Shown piece by piece: positions 21,714 through 32,315 of a stretch of DNA of 64,000 nucleotides. The stretch's first letter is position 1. Each line of letters opens with the position of its first letter. The DNA is taken from positions 127,262 through 191,261 of the forward strand of contig JAFISE010000003.1 in NCBI GenBank assembly GCA_022560025.1, given 5' to 3'. The stretch comes from Stagonosporopsis chrysanthemi (Eukaryota; Ascomycota; Dothideomycetes; Pleosporales; Didymellaceae). The position numbers and the translations under genes were made by a program. The notes under the pieces are model-generated. The model was not told the origin of the DNA. It saw only the letters and a list, made by a program, of their open reading frames with translations, and made no database searches.

Positions 21714-22166
21714 AGTGGTGGTCGGTGTATAGCTTGGTGTGAACGGTTCGACAGGCACCACACAAATGTTTCGTTCGAGGTCAGATCGATCGAATAGGTG
21801 CGATGGTAGGGGCGGATTCGGTGATGGAGGGGTAATGCAAGATCAACAAAGAATCATTGCGACGTGAACATAGCAGAATACAAAGTGGACGTGTGGAGTC
21901 GTGACGGGCGTTGTTACGTCGAAATTCGAGCTCCCCGCTAATGTCCGCCCGCGCTCACGGCCAGCACGTGCCCTGAACATTCACCCCACCTAACTTTGTG
22001 AATCTTCGCTTTGCAAGACGGTATGTCTTGCAGTGTCTGTATTGCTTGGCAGTGGATGCTAAAGGAGACCTGATTCAGGACCCAATTTCATATGGCCTGA
22101 AAGTGTTCATCCCTCGACTAAACTATCCACCGTATATTTGGTATGAGCTCTATATACATCATGCTC
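21714..22166. other. intergenic, NAA15 promoter and FPG 3' flank
   Basis: 453 bases between two minus-strand genes. No frame, tRNA or repeat was recognised. Confidence 0.5.
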
Positions 22167-23484
22167 TTACTTTGACGTGCGACCCGATCTTCGTCGACCG
22201 TTAGGTTCTTCAGTTTCGAGCTCTTCCTTCACTTTTGTTTCTATCTCGGTTTTTGCCGCTGTACTCGAAGCCTTCTTCGTTACAGACTTTTTCGGTGCTG
22301 CTTTCTTCGACTTGGTGCTAGTCTTCTGTTTTTTATGGACAGGCACTTCCTCTTCGTCTTCCTCCGGCTCATCCTTGACCTCGTAGTCGACCTGCTTTCG
22401 CCCTCGTCTCGGTCTGGTCGCAGCTGTAGTTGTTGCAGCTTCTTCAGCAGCGTCATCTTTCTCAGCTTTGGTCTTTCTCTTCGCACTCTTCTTAGGCTTG
22501 ACTTCTGCATCACCCTCCTCGCTCTCGTCCTCAGCACCCTCAGACACATCACCGGCCACAGCTGCTGTCTTTTTCTGCACACTCGGAACGACCGCAGAAG
22601 TGCGCCCGCCAACCGTCAAGAATGTGATCTTCGCACCATTTGGCAACTCGCTTCCAGTCTTTTTGCCCTTGTCCCACCGATACTTCATTAGCCAGTCCTT
22701 CGGAAACTTATCTGACTCTGCAAGGTGTTCCACTGCCGTGCCGCAGACATACACAATCGCGTCGTGTAACCTCTTGATCTGTTCGTCGCTAAAGGTATTG
22801 CTGTACTGTTCAGGATGCAGCTTTGCCTGGTACATCGTCTCATCCGCGACCCAGTTGCCTATCCCAGAGATATTTGATTGATCCAAGAGGAGCGCCTTTA
22901 CCGGTACCTTTTTCCTTCTCAAAAGCTGTGTGAGCCACTCAACGGTAAATATGTCCTTGTCAATGACTGGATCTGGCCCATTCTCCTTGAGTGGCGAGAC
23001 CTTTCTCATCTCGTCCGCCTCAGCATCAATCAACCTGCAGCGCCCTAGTCTGCGCGGATCTACAAAGGCAACCTCACACTTCGGCTCGCCCTTCAAGTCA
23101 AGCACAAATTTCGAGAAGCGCGGTGGCCAGTCCATTTCTTCTTTCTTTGGCCTGTAGTACGCACTTGTGTCATCGTTGCTGAATTTGATCCAGCCAGTCA
23201 TCCCCAAATGCAGTAGCGGATGCGGTTTTGAGTCCATGATCAGCCAGAAGTATTTCCCCTGCTGGCGGGCATCGAGCACCTTTTTGCCTGTCAAGGCGAT
23301 CTTGAAGGCACTTGCTGAGGTGCCGACTTTGCCGAAAAGAAGGTCATCTTCCTCTGCACGCACGGAAGCGATCGAGCGGCCAACGAGGTGCTTCTTCAAG
23401 TAGTGCACTATACGTGCTACCTCTGCGATCTGCTTTTGTGAGTGTTTATCATCTAACGAACATCATGGGCCCTACCTCAGGCAT
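22167..23484 (-). CDS. FPG1: formamidopyrimidine-DNA glycosylase (Fpg/MutM family, zincless)
   Basis: Exon 1 is only nine bases (23484-23476, Met-Pro-Glu); after a 46-bp intron exon 2 runs 23429-22167, giving 423 residues. The enzyme excises oxidised purines and cuts abasic sites by base excision repair. Joining the exons gives MPEIAEVARIV, placing the catalytic Pro2 (Schiff-base nucleophile) and Glu3 exactly where the family needs them. Further on are the Fpg core (LLHLGMTGWIKF, VDPRRLGR) and the helix-two-turn-helix NISGIGNWVADE. Where bacterial enzymes have a zinc finger there is ITFLTVGGRTSAVVPSVQK, the zincless finger known from plant and fungal members. The last 130 residues are a Lys/Glu-rich disordered tail with several basic clusters, probably for nuclear localisation and DNA binding. 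Confidence 0.93.
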
Positions 23485-23757
23485 TGTAAATTTGTGATAG
23501 TGCAAAGACTGGGAACGCGTTCAAGGCTTGCGCTTGGTATGCGAGTCTTGAGACGCGCAACACGATAAAGCAGTCTACAAAGATGACAGGACGACGAAGT
23601 CGCACAGCCGTGTATTATGCCGAGAAACAAGCAACAATGACGCCTTGACTCCGTCCAAGCTCCGACGCGTCTTCCCAACACGCGCGTTCACGAGACTAGC
23701 ACCGCACGACGTCATTGGCCAATTCCACCGCCAAACCCATCCCAACCCGCACCCACA
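23485..23757. promoter_or_regulatory. divergent promoter region, FPG / SDR
   Basis: 273 bases between start codons on opposite strands. There is no coding signal. GACGTCA at 23709-23715 and CGTCTCATGCACGCCACGTG near the SDR start are the only motif-like elements noted; their function is unknown. Confidence 0.4.
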
Positions 23758-24591
23758 ATGTCGTCTCATGCACGCCACGTGCTAATCACAGGCGGCAGCA
23801 GGGGCATCGGCCTCGCAATCGCGCAAGCCTTCGCACAGCAATCGTATCGGTGCACTCTAATCTCGCGCTCAGAAGCAACCCTCAAAAGCGCACTATCAAC
23901 ACTCAATCCAACCCCAACATCACCGGGGCATCACTACATTGCTGGCTCAGTCTCGGCCCCGGATTTCTGGACCACCACAAACTTCAAAGAGCAAGGGCTG
24001 GGCAAGGGCGAGGATGCTTCGAAGATCGATGTTCTGGTGAATTGCGCAGGGATCACGCAGTCGAGACTTTTTACTACCACGCCAGCAGAAGATGTTCAGG
24101 ACATTGTAGACACGAATCTCACGGCGCTGATGCTGGGTACAAGGTTCTTGCTGCGCAACAAGTATCTACATACGACGAGCAGGTCGCGCGTGGACGCAGG
24201 TTCGCCGTTCACGCCCTCAATCATCAACGTGTCGAGTCTTCTGGGCTTGAGTGGCGGCTATGGAGCGGTCGCATATGCAGCGAGCAAAGCAGGGGTTTTG
24301 GGATTCACGAGAGCACTGGCGGCAGAGTACGTGGGGCATGGAGTCAGAGTGAATGCCATTGTGCCGGGTTATGTGGAGAGCGATATGACAAAAGGTATGT
24401 CGCAGCCGTCTCTTCGTTCAGAACAAGAGCTTATGATGGTAGACTTGAATGCATCTCAGTTAAAGGAGAGGATACCGCTCAAGCGGTTCGGCAAGCCAGA
24501 AGAAATCGCACAGGCAGCTTTGTTTCTTGCAGGGAACCAATATGCGCATAATTGCGTATTGAACCTTGATGGAGGACTATCTGCAGTGTGA
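23758..24591 (+). CDS. short-chain dehydrogenase, 3-oxoacyl-ACP reductase-like
   Basis: A single exon of 277 residues. Classical SDR fold: cofactor loop TGGSRGIG near residue 11, NCAG motif (VLVNCAGITQ), catalytic Ser in INVSSLLG and YAASK with catalytic Tyr and Lys, then a PGYVESDMTKG substrate loop and the C-terminal LNLDGGLSAV ending typical of FabG-like enzymes. The nearest named fungal relative is probably the mitochondrial type II fatty-acid enzyme OAR1, which reduces 3-oxoacyl-ACP with NADPH; I see no clear targeting peptide, so the compartment is open. A 20-residue stretch after DMTKG (about 24390-24460) is longer than usual; an intron there would break the frame, so it is kept as coding. 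It is divergently paired with the Fapy-DNA glycosylase. Confidence 0.85.
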   Translation: MSSHARHVLITGGSRGIGLAIAQAFAQQSYRCTLISRSEATLKSALSTLNPTPTSPGHHYIAGSVSAPDFWTTTNFKEQGLGKGEDASKIDVLVNCAGITQSRLFTTTPAEDVQDIVDTNLTALMLGTRFLLRNKYLHTTSRSRVDAGSPFTPSIINVSSLLGLSGGYGAVAYAASKAGVLGFTRALAAEYVGHGVRVNAIVPGYVESDMTKGMSQPSLRSEQELMMVDLNASQLKERIPLKRFGKPEEIAQAALFLAGNQYAHNCVLNLDGGLSAV

Positions 24592-24841
24592 GGCAGGCTG
24601 GCGCTAAGGACTGATGTGAGGATCCAGCTCGACTGCGCCTTTCTGGCATCTATATACGAATGGAAAAGCAGTGTCATCGAGGTATTCCCAAACCTAAACG
24701 CCGTCGGAATCGCGCCACGCTGATATAGTACAGTGGGTATTTGGGATAATGGGCGCATCGACACGTAGCAGATCGCGGGAAACGGCAAGCTTCGTTGTGG
24801 GCGACCCATGATATGAGAGGTGTGAGTTGTCCTCACAAAAT

Positions 24842-26893
24842 TTAGTCGAGTTCGATGACTCCATCATCCTTCTCGTCTGCAATCACCAGGATATCGTCGG
24901 CGTCCATCACTTGCTTGCTTTCCATGACCTTCCACTTCTTCCTGATAAGATCGTCTTCAAGACTAGCTTGGTCGGCTGTCCGCTTGGTGCCGCTCGTAGT
25001 GCCATTTGTAGTGCCATTGGTGTTTGCGTGACTGTGGCCGTTTGTTGCGGGTGCCGTGATAGGTATCGCAGCCCTTGGTCTGGTGGCGATCTCCAGGTCC
25101 TCGAGCAGATTGATCGGCTTATCTGACGACGACAGATCTTTGGCAATGATGGTGAGTTGTACGTTGACCTTTTTGTCCTCATCGGCATCATCGATCACAG
25201 TGACTGAAGCACCCGTCACAAGGCCGAGCTCACTGAATGTCTTCTCCAAGTGTGCGTCCTCGTCAGCATCGTAAAGAAGATCGCCTTCCTTGGTCACGCT
25301 GAATTCTTCGCCATAGCCCAGCTGTTTCTTGAGCACATCTTCCACAAGATCACTGAGCTTGGCGCGCTCGATGTCGACAGTCATGGTGATCTGGGCGACA
25401 CTGCAAGTCGGGCATTCCGGATTGGGGGCACTGAGTGTCTCAGGGGCAAGCATGCGATCAGTTCCTCGCCTGAGGAAGACAGACTTGGCCTGTCGCTTCA
25501 GCTGCTCAGGGTCAGTATATCGCAGGACCTTGAACGCTTGCAGAACACAGAGCCCAGCAGTCATGGCGTTGGTGGTGGCGATCGCAGGGATGATGTTGCC
25601 GGCCATTTCTGTGGTGACATGTCAGCTGTGATCGGGAAGTGTACATGGGCCCACCTACGCTTTATATCGAACTTTGAGCGCATCTGAATACCAAAGATGG
25701 ACGCTCGAAGGTTGGCGCTTGCGACAACGAAATCCAAAGTATCTGCGTCGTCCTTATCGAAGCTCAGAATGGGAGCTGAGTTGCCGACCCCGACCTGTGC
25801 GCGCTCGGACTCCAAGCGCCGACTCAGCCTGCCTATGCTGTCCACGAAGACTGCGAAGTTCTCTGCAACATTCCATACCCGCTGATCATCCGCCAATACG
25901 GTCTGTACCGGGGCTTTGGTCTCTTCAGACAGCTTGTCAAAATCCAGTGCAGCTGGGGCTCTCTTGCCCTTCCACATGTCCTCCATGCTTAGCAGTCGCT
26001 CGATGTCGTCTTGGAAGACCATCTCGAAGACAGCACGGGGGAAGTCTTGTGAGCCCATCTGCTCTCGTACGCGCTTCAGCTTCGTCGCCTCCTCGCGCAG
26101 CTTTGCGATTTCCTCTGCATTATTTCCCTCCTTGTCAAGGCTTTGGTCTAGCTCCGGTGCGTCATCCTCAGAGATGCCAAACAGCTCAGCAAACAGGTAC
26201 GATTTTCCCCATACTATGCAGTGGATAAGCTGGGACGGCGTGCTTCGAATCGTGCAGGTGGCGAAGACTTTCGGCGTGGGTTTCGGTACGCAATCGTAGC
26301 ACTCGGTGTGGCCCTTCTTAATGACCTGCACGTTGCCGTTGAAGCCGGTGGTGCCACTCTCGATGAGCGGCACATTGGCTGCCAGACACATCTTATTGAC
26401 ATGTCGTCGCGCATCGATGTTGTCGAGAGCGTTGAATACGATATTGAATGTCTGAAACCATGCGACATCGAACTGTGAATCCTTGATGTTGTCGTGGTAG
26501 GCTTCGATCTTGACGTTAGGATTGAACTTGTGCGCTGACTCTTTGGCAACCTGTTGTAACATGAGCGCACGCTCTCTGGCCCAGAAGAGACCCGTCCAGG
26601 ATACATACCAACGCCTTCGACTTCTTGATGTGCTCGTTGCGGAACAGGAACTGGCGGTTGAGGTTGCTGAGGTCGATAGTGTCGAGGTCGACGATGTGGA
26701 TCTCGCCAAAGCCGTTGAGTACGAGGTTTTTGAGCAGCTCGCAGCCGATGCCGCCAGCACCTACCATTAGTACGCGCGACTGCCTCCTGTTAGCAACTCG
26801 AATACTGGGGCTTCGGTGTTTCGGTCGCACCTTCTTGACCAGGCCGTGTAGCGTGCCGCCGAGGCTCTGCTGCGCAAACTTGTCGCGTGCCAT
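24842..26893 (-). CDS. UBA2: SUMO-activating enzyme E1 catalytic subunit UBA2
   Basis: Exons 26893-26831, 26779-26609, 26550-25659 and 25608-24842 give 630 residues. With AOS1, UBA2 adenylates SUMO and carries it as a thioester before passing it to UBC9. Seen in order: the ATP-binding VLMVGAGGIGCELLKNL, the adenylation-site DLDTIDLSNLNRQFLFR, the two CxxC zinc ligands (CYDC; CPTC later), the catalytic Cys at about residue 177 in FATCTIRSTPSQLIHCIVW, the FDIKQMAGNIIPAIATTNA segment recreated across an intron, and a C-terminal ubiquitin-fold domain followed by a basic NLS-like stretch and DADDILVIADE, a possible SUMO-interacting motif. Intron 1 has a TTGCTAAC branch point. It is divergent from QNG1 across 399 bp. 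Confidence 0.97.
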
Positions 26894-27292
26894 TGCGGTG
26901 ACAGTGGGGTGTGGCGATTGTGGTGTAGGAGCGGAGGTAGTCACGACATGCGCGAGGAGGGAAAAGCCGCCAGCGCGCGGATAATTGAAGATCTTGGACC
27001 TCCAGGTAAGAGAGACCCGACGTCAGTCTAAAGCGCTGATCCACCCAATCCCGGTCGGCCAGAGCCTCAGCGGCGCTAACGGTTACGCGAAGTGCTCTAA
27101 CGCGTGCGGCGTGGAACTCGACTCACCAAGTCACATGTTCAGTCCTAAATTCTTAAGTTGACCAACGATACATCTGTGCCAATTATTGCAAGGGGGGTTG
27201 AAAAAAAAAGGTCAAACCGTTCTCCTACACCGCGTTGAATAATCGGCCGAGCGTGGAAAAGAGTACCTCCAGGCGGTGCCACCAAAGAAGCA
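26894..27292. promoter_or_regulatory. divergent promoter region, UBA2 / QNG1
   Basis: 399 bases between opposite start codons. It includes a GGGGGTTGAAAAAAAAAGG tract at 27193-27211. No coding signal or RNA gene was recognised. Confidence 0.4.
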
Positions 27293-28441
27293 ATGTCAGA
27301 CGACGAAGTCGACCATGAGCTTTTGGATCTATTACGGAAGCGATTCGGCATAGGAGTCCAGGACAATGGGCCGCCGGAAACCAAGGTGCTAGAAAGCGCC
27401 GAATTTGTCTACGACAACAGCATCGATGTAGCCATAGACATGCGTTCGACCAAGGTGGCTGCCCAATTAGTCCTTGATGAGATGGAGAAGCGAGAATACA
27501 GCACTAAAACGTGGTCATCGCATGAGTTGCATCCCAAAGCTAAGGACGAAAGAACGGTGAATTTCATTTTCACGATGGATCTCTTGAACTTCAGCTTCTG
27601 GAGTGAGAAGAGCGAGGATGAGAGGTTTGCTGTGGAGTACAAGGACAAGAGATGGACAGGCTATTGGGGCCTGGTAGCCATGTTGCAGAGAGCGCTGGAG
27701 GAGGATATCCCAATAACGTCACCCGGCTTCTGGATCGACGCCGAGGCATGCACCGATGAAGTACTTAGAAACGTCTTCCGGTCAGTGAACGACGAGGAGG
27801 CGCCGATGCTCGAAGAGCGCATAAAGTGTCTACGAGAGGCGGGAAGAGTCCTAGACGAGGAGTTCGATGGCAGCGTTGTTACGCTCATCGAAGACGCCAA
27901 AAACTCAGCAGCTGGGCTTGTCAACCTCCTCGCAGAGAAATTCCTGTGTTTCGCAGATGAAGGCACATTTGAACGCAAGAAGGTCCGCTTCCTCAAGCGC
28001 GCACAGATCTTCGTCGCGGATCTGTGGGCAGCCTTCGATGGCGAGGGCTATGGCGAATTTAATGATATCGACAAAATCACCATGTTCGCAGACTACCGTG
28101 TACCGCAGATGCTGCATTCCCTCGGCGTCATGTGGCTCTGTCCCTCGCTGGAAGTCAAGATCCGGCGTCTCGAGATTATAGAAAGCGGGCATCCATGGGA
28201 GATGCAAATTCGGGGTAATTGGCTTGTCACTCTCCATCACAGCCGACAGAACGCTAACCTGAAGTTAGGGTGCAGTATATGGGCAGTTGAGTTACTGCGA
28301 CGAGAGATGCTTAAAATCAAGCCAGATGCAAAAGTCAACGCCATCCTTATTGACTTTTTCTTGTATGATCTGGCGAAAGAGCGGGAGAAGGAGGGGGTTG
28401 ATACCATACCCCATCATAGAACGAGGAGCATATGGTACTGA
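27293..28441 (+). CDS. QNG1: queuosine 5'-phosphate N-glycosylase (queuine salvage, QNG1 / former DUF2419)
   Basis: Exons 27293-28214 and 28269-28441 give 364 residues. Members of this family release the free base queuine from queuosine 5'-phosphate so that eukaryotes, which cannot make queuine, can reuse it for tRNA wobble position 34. Diagnostic blocks are present: VNFIFTMDLLNFSFWSE, YWGLVAMLQRALEE, LEERIKCLREAG, FLKRAQIFVADLWAAF, DIDKITMFADYRVPQMLHSLG and, restored by splicing, EMQIRGCSIWAVELLRREM. The intron is 54 bp and in frame without a stop; reading through would insert 18 residues into the otherwise conserved IRGCSIWAVE block, which is why I remove it. Its presence suggests this fungus salvages queuine; the tRNA-guanine transglycosylase is not in the window. 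Confidence 0.93.
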   Translation: MSDDEVDHELLDLLRKRFGIGVQDNGPPETKVLESAEFVYDNSIDVAIDMRSTKVAAQLVLDEMEKREYSTKTWSSHELHPKAKDERTVNFIFTMDLLNFSFWSEKSEDERFAVEYKDKRWTGYWGLVAMLQRALEEDIPITSPGFWIDAEACTDEVLRNVFRSVNDEEAPMLEERIKCLREAGRVLDEEFDGSVVTLIEDAKNSAAGLVNLLAEKFLCFADEGTFERKKVRFLKRAQIFVADLWAAFDGEGYGEFNDIDKITMFADYRVPQMLHSLGVMWLCPSLEVKIRRLEIIESGHPWEMQIRGNWLVTLHHSRQNANLKLGCSIWAVELLRREMLKIKPDAKVNAILIDFFLYDLAKEREKEGVDTIPHHRTRSIWY

Positions 28442-28672
28442 GCCAATCGATATTCTCAAAGTATGATGAATCCGCTGGACACAACATCTCTGTGGGTTCT
28501 GTCGACGCCACCAATATCAAACGTACGTGATGGACGACGAATTTTACATTGATGGGAGAAGATGTATCGCGGTCGGTTCACTGAGAATTAGTAGCATCGC
28601 ACAGCAAACTCTGTTTGCGGCTAACATTGTTGACCTACAGACAATTAATCACTACGGGAGGACGTCCTAGTT

Positions 28673-28940
28673 ATGGATGACGACCAAGTTATCTCCCAAC
28701 AATACGAACCAAGAGGGAGGGTGACTTCTGTTGCGTCTGCGATGAAGCGGCTGAAGCAACGCTGTGCTGATATCGAACAGACAAACATGAGCGTGGGTAT
28801 TTGGTGGCTCCTGTGTTGTGCAATTGCTAACATCAAACTAGAAAAGCCACTTGTTTGACGTCAACGGGGTTCCTCAGCCGACGCGTGGTACTTGTGCAGG
28901 TGTGAGTTGGGCCAGAGGTCGGTCCTCGTTCAATTTCTAA
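28673..28940 (+). CDS. possible small spliced gene, unknown function
   Basis: Two exons, 28673-28792 and 28842-28940, give a 73-residue peptide. The intervening 49 bases look like a real intron for this genome: GTGGGT donor, TTGCTAAC branch sequence and CTAG acceptor at the usual spacing. The peptide starts MDDDQVISQQYEP, has a short amphipathic, possibly coiled piece (SAMKRLKQRCADIEQ) and a Gly/Arg-rich end. No family was recognised. A second donor-like GTGTGAGT at 28899-28906 could begin another intron, so the 3' end is uncertain. Lying between QNG1 and the arylamine acetyltransferase, it may equally be a chance frame. Confidence 0.3.
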
Positions 28941-29148
28941 GATCAATATAACGGATTCATAAAAGAATGGCAAGGCTGATATGCTCGAGCTGTGTTCGGA
29001 GAGACATTAGGATGGACAACGAGGTATTCGCCGTGGGTATTGAGTAGACTCTGGTAAGCGACTCGCTCAACCATGAAGGGTAAAAACATTAACTCGTTTA
29101 CCTGATCCGAGCTAATGCTGTTCAAAATACGACCAAAGCGCCCAGCCA

Positions 29149-30165
29149 TTAAGCCAGTCTCACGCCATCCGCGATCCCTCCTCTCTCTTCCTCCGTCAAC
29201 TCAATACCAAAAACCTCCTTCAGCGCACGCACCCGCTCCTCCTCCGTAGCACACTCCCGCACAACCTGCCTCTCACTACCCACAGTCCTCTGAATCGTCG
29301 CCTCAAACAGCGTCACATTCCCCACAATCTCCTCCCTCGCCTCGTCCATCACCATCAGCGTGCTCGTGACACTGCGCGTGAAGAACGAATTCCCATGCGT
29401 CGACGTAAACCACGACATCATCTCGTAGTCCTGCGGCAAAAATTCCGTCTCGGTAAAACAATACGTCGGGATCCACACGCCCTCGGCCGGCTTGTGACAC
29501 ACATCATAGCACCACAGCGCGTTGCTCGCGTTGCCGTACGACTCGGCAATGGCGCGCAGCTGCAGCCGAATGCGCCTCGGCGCGATGCTGGTCGTCTCGA
29601 ACCCGTCGGCCAGCGGGTACGGCACGTTCGGGCCCATGGAGCCCATGCCCACGTCGACGACGTGCCACTGCCCGTCCAGCCGCGTGAGGTTGAGCATGTG
29701 GTTCCAGCCGTCGTAGGTGGCGGCTTGAGTGCGCCGCACGTCTGGGTACGGGCTCATTGCGCGGGACACGCGGCCGCCGCAGTTGCGCACGTCGAAGCCA
29801 AGGGAGCGCAGCACCGTCGCGAAGAAGGTGTTGTTTTCCATGCATCGTCCGCCGCGCCGGCGGGTGACGAGCTTGGTGTACAGAGCGGCCGGGTCGAGGG
29901 TGATTGTTTTGTGGGAGGAGTAGTGGAGTTCCAGGTTCTCGAAGGGGACAAAACAGGTGTGATGGCGGGTGAGGGCCTGCAGGAAGGGGAGTCCATGTTC
30001 TTTGGTTGTGGCGAGGGATTTGTTGGACAGCAGAGGCGAGTCGAGGTATTTCTGTGGAAGCTCGATTCGGGCAAAATAGTCCTGCAATTGAGTTGTGCTG
30101 TAGCGCGCACGATCTTCATCGTTCAGCAGGAGCTGGGTCAGCGAGACTGGCGATGCATTCGACAT
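29149..30165 (-). CDS. arylamine N-acetyltransferase (NAT)
   Basis: A single exon of 338 residues. The enzyme moves acetyl (in some fungi malonyl) from CoA to aromatic amines. The cysteine-protease-like triad is complete: Cys108 in TRRRGGRCMENN, His156 in YDGWNHML and Asp171 in WHVVDVGMG. The FENLELHY block near residue 75 is also typical. Fungal NATs of this kind detoxify plant and xenobiotic arylamines; in Fusarium a NAT is needed to break down benzoxazolinones. The codons are strongly GC-ending, like the genes to the right and unlike those to the left. Neighbours to the right include a transporter and a salicylate-hydroxylase-like monooxygenase. Confidence 0.95.
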   Translation of the reverse strand: MSNASPVSLTQLLLNDEDRARYSTTQLQDYFARIELPQKYLDSPLLSNKSLATTKEHGLPFLQALTRHHTCFVPFENLELHYSSHKTITLDPAALYTKLVTRRRGGRCMENNTFFATVLRSLGFDVRNCGGRVSRAMSPYPDVRRTQAATYDGWNHMLNLTRLDGQWHVVDVGMGSMGPNVPYPLADGFETTSIAPRRIRLQLRAIAESYGNASNALWCYDVCHKPAEGVWIPTYCFTETEFLPQDYEMMSWFTSTHGNSFFTRSVTSTLMVMDEAREEIVGNVTLFEATIQRTVGSERQVVRECATEEERVRALKEVFGIELTEEERGGIADGVRLA

Positions 30166-30649
30166 TTCACTGAGTTTGCTGCAGTACGCTCACTTTCAAG
30201 TGTGACTATTAGAGCACAGCTGTTTACATGAGCACAAAAGGAAATCAACGAAAGAGCTGACGCTTGACTAGTAGTAGATGGGTGGGGATGCACAGGCTTA
30301 GCGTTGCTTACGTGAGGTGGGTGTCTATTAACCGCCAGGGTGATGCAGAGAACCACGCATCACGTCGGCTCGGTGTCAACGAATACGCATGTCCGAGGCG
30401 CCTTCGCTGCATTTGGGTACCAATCTACCCCGCAACCACGAGGCTACTGTCGGAAGAAAGCACCATTGTGGGACACCCACCTGTCAGATTGTGCAGTGTC
30501 CCTGAATTCGACCTGGACGATGTTGGAGCGAATATACTGTGTTTCTCTGCAGAGGTACTCATAAGAAGAACCGAAGACATCTTATAAGCCACGAACATCG
30601 CCACTCGCCTTGAACTACAACGCCAGTGATGGTGAAACAACACACAACT
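30166..30649. other. intergenic, NAT promoter and AAAP 3' flank
   Basis: 484 bases. No convincing frame or RNA gene was recognised. Confidence 0.45.
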
Positions 30650-32315
30650 TCACGCAGCTGCCTTACCAGAATTCGAATTATCAGCACAGTCAAACGTTCT
30701 GGCAATGAATCCAGACGCGAACGCGTCCCGGATCGAAACAGCAACAGAATACCTAGGGTCGTTCGTCAGCATGAACAAGACTATTAGAGGGGGGTCAACA
30801 ACTCACGTTCCCCCCACAACCATGTACAGGCCAAGCAGGCAAATCAGCCCGTGGAACCAGAACTTGGCTCGCTGTCCGAGCGCCCCGGACCTGTAGGCTC
30901 GGAAGTCGTACATCCACAGCAGCGCGGGATACACCAGGCTGAAGGGCGCAAAGCACAGCGAGCCGGCCAGGCCGAGCAGGAAGTTCAGGATCGGGACGGC
31001 TTGGGAGACGACGAAGCCGAGTATGCCCAGCACAATGTTGATGCCGAGCCAGGTCGACCAGTGCACGGTAGTGTTGGCCTGCAGATGCTTTGAGTCGCGC
31101 AGCAGGCGCACGAAGACGTATTTCGCCGCGACGTGCTGGTAGATGCCGACGCCGATGATTAGGCCCGGCAGCAGGAACCCATACGAGATCTTCTTGAACA
31201 GCGGGCCCGCCGAGTCCAGCGCAGGGACCGACAGCCAGATGCCGCAGTAGCGGTAAATCACCATGGAGAAGGCGACGTACATGATGCCCACGAGCCCGCC
31301 GGCCCAGAGCACCGCTTTGCGGTACTCGCGCGGGCGGCGCATCTCCGAGATGACGGGGAGGAACATGGACGAGCCGCTCGTGCAGATGAACAGGTTGGCG
31401 GTTGCCACCATGCCGACGACGAACCCCGGGTTCGCGATAGCCGTGAAGCCCAGCTCGAACGCGCCCGTGGGCGGCGCAGCAGCGGGGCGCTCCTGGCGCG
31501 CTACCGCGACGGTGAAGATGAAGATGGCCGCGAAGAAGGTGAAGAAGCCGAACCACGTGAGCCAGCCCAGGCGCGCAAAGGTGCGGATCGACGAGCACAG
31601 CGTGATCATGACGGCGGCGACGAGCGCAAACACCACCGTGCACGCCCCGTGGTCCGAGAGCGCGTTCAGCGCCGTCGACGTCGACACGATGCCGCCCGCC
31701 GAGATCAGGATCTGCGCAACGACAATCTGCACGCCGACCAGCTCGCGCCCGACGCGGCCCCAGATGTAGCCCATCATGTCGGCCAGCACTGTGGTTGTCA
31801 GACCGCGCACCCCGTCTTCCGTGGTGGAGACTTACTATGGCACTCGGGATGGTTGCCGCGAAACACACCCAGCAGCACCGCGGTATCTATCCGTCAACGC
31901 CATCAGCCCGTGTTCTCAGCGGTCTCGTCATCAACCCTCAGTCCTCTCCCTCAGCACGTCTCACATCTCACATCTCACATCTCCCACTACGCAACACGCA
32001 ACACGCAACAGGGGACATACACGTATTCAGCACAATCCACGCGACCAGACTAACCCCCCCACCGACAGCGCCCAGCGCCGCCACAGCACTGGGCGTGCTC
32101 AGGATGCTCATGGCGAAGTTGATCTTGAGAAACACAACCACGGCGCGCTGCCAGCTGACGGTGCGGAACGCGACGCCATCGACCCTTTGCTGGAACACCT
32201 CGAGCGCCTCGGGGTCGAGCGGCTTTTCCGCGTCGTGGGCGTGCTGCAGGGTCGCTGTGGGAGGGAGCGGGGTGATGGCGGCGGAGGAGGGGTGTTTGGG
32301 GGTGGGATGGGCCAT
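30650..32315 (-). CDS. amino-acid transporter, AAAP family (Neurospora MTR-like)
   Basis: Exons 32315-32021, 31886-31836, 31788-30807 and 30752-30650 give 476 residues with about 11 hydrophobic segments. The family imports neutral and aromatic amino acids with protons at the plasma membrane. The soluble N-terminus ends in AFRTVSWQRAVVVFLKINFAMSILSTPSA, the first helix of MTR-like permeases. The 51-base second exon is needed: it restores LNTYTAVLLGVFRGNHPECH followed by MLADMMGYIWG. The last exon gives the family's usual tail GTYSVAVSIRDAFASG..F.CADNS. A single long frame starting at a GTG (31810) would skip the first two exons and is not the gene. Intron 1 (134 bp) is unusually long and filled with heptanucleotide repeats. 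GC content is high. Confidence 0.88.
31960..32010. repeat. heptanucleotide tandem repeats in AAAP intron
   Basis: Three CTCACAT units at 31960-31980 are followed by GCAACAC-type heptamers at 31991-32010. All lie within the first intron of the AAAP transporter. The same 7-base period recurs at 35.3-35.5 kb with other units. Confidence 0.75.

Noticed and set aside
24390..24461. Possible intron in the SDR gene (GTATGT...TCTCAG)
   Set aside because: Removing it shifts the frame and destroys the conserved IPLKRFGKPEEIAQAALFLAG and C-terminal GGLSAV; reading through keeps them.
29395..30231. 278-codon plus-strand frame opposite the NAT gene
   Set aside because: Antisense shadow of a GC-ending gene; NAT with a complete catalytic triad lies on the other strand.
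30795..31868. 357-codon frame overlapping the AAAP transporter in another frame
   Set aside because: Arg/Gly/His-rich product without helices; the overlapping frame gives an obvious amino-acid transporter with conserved exons.
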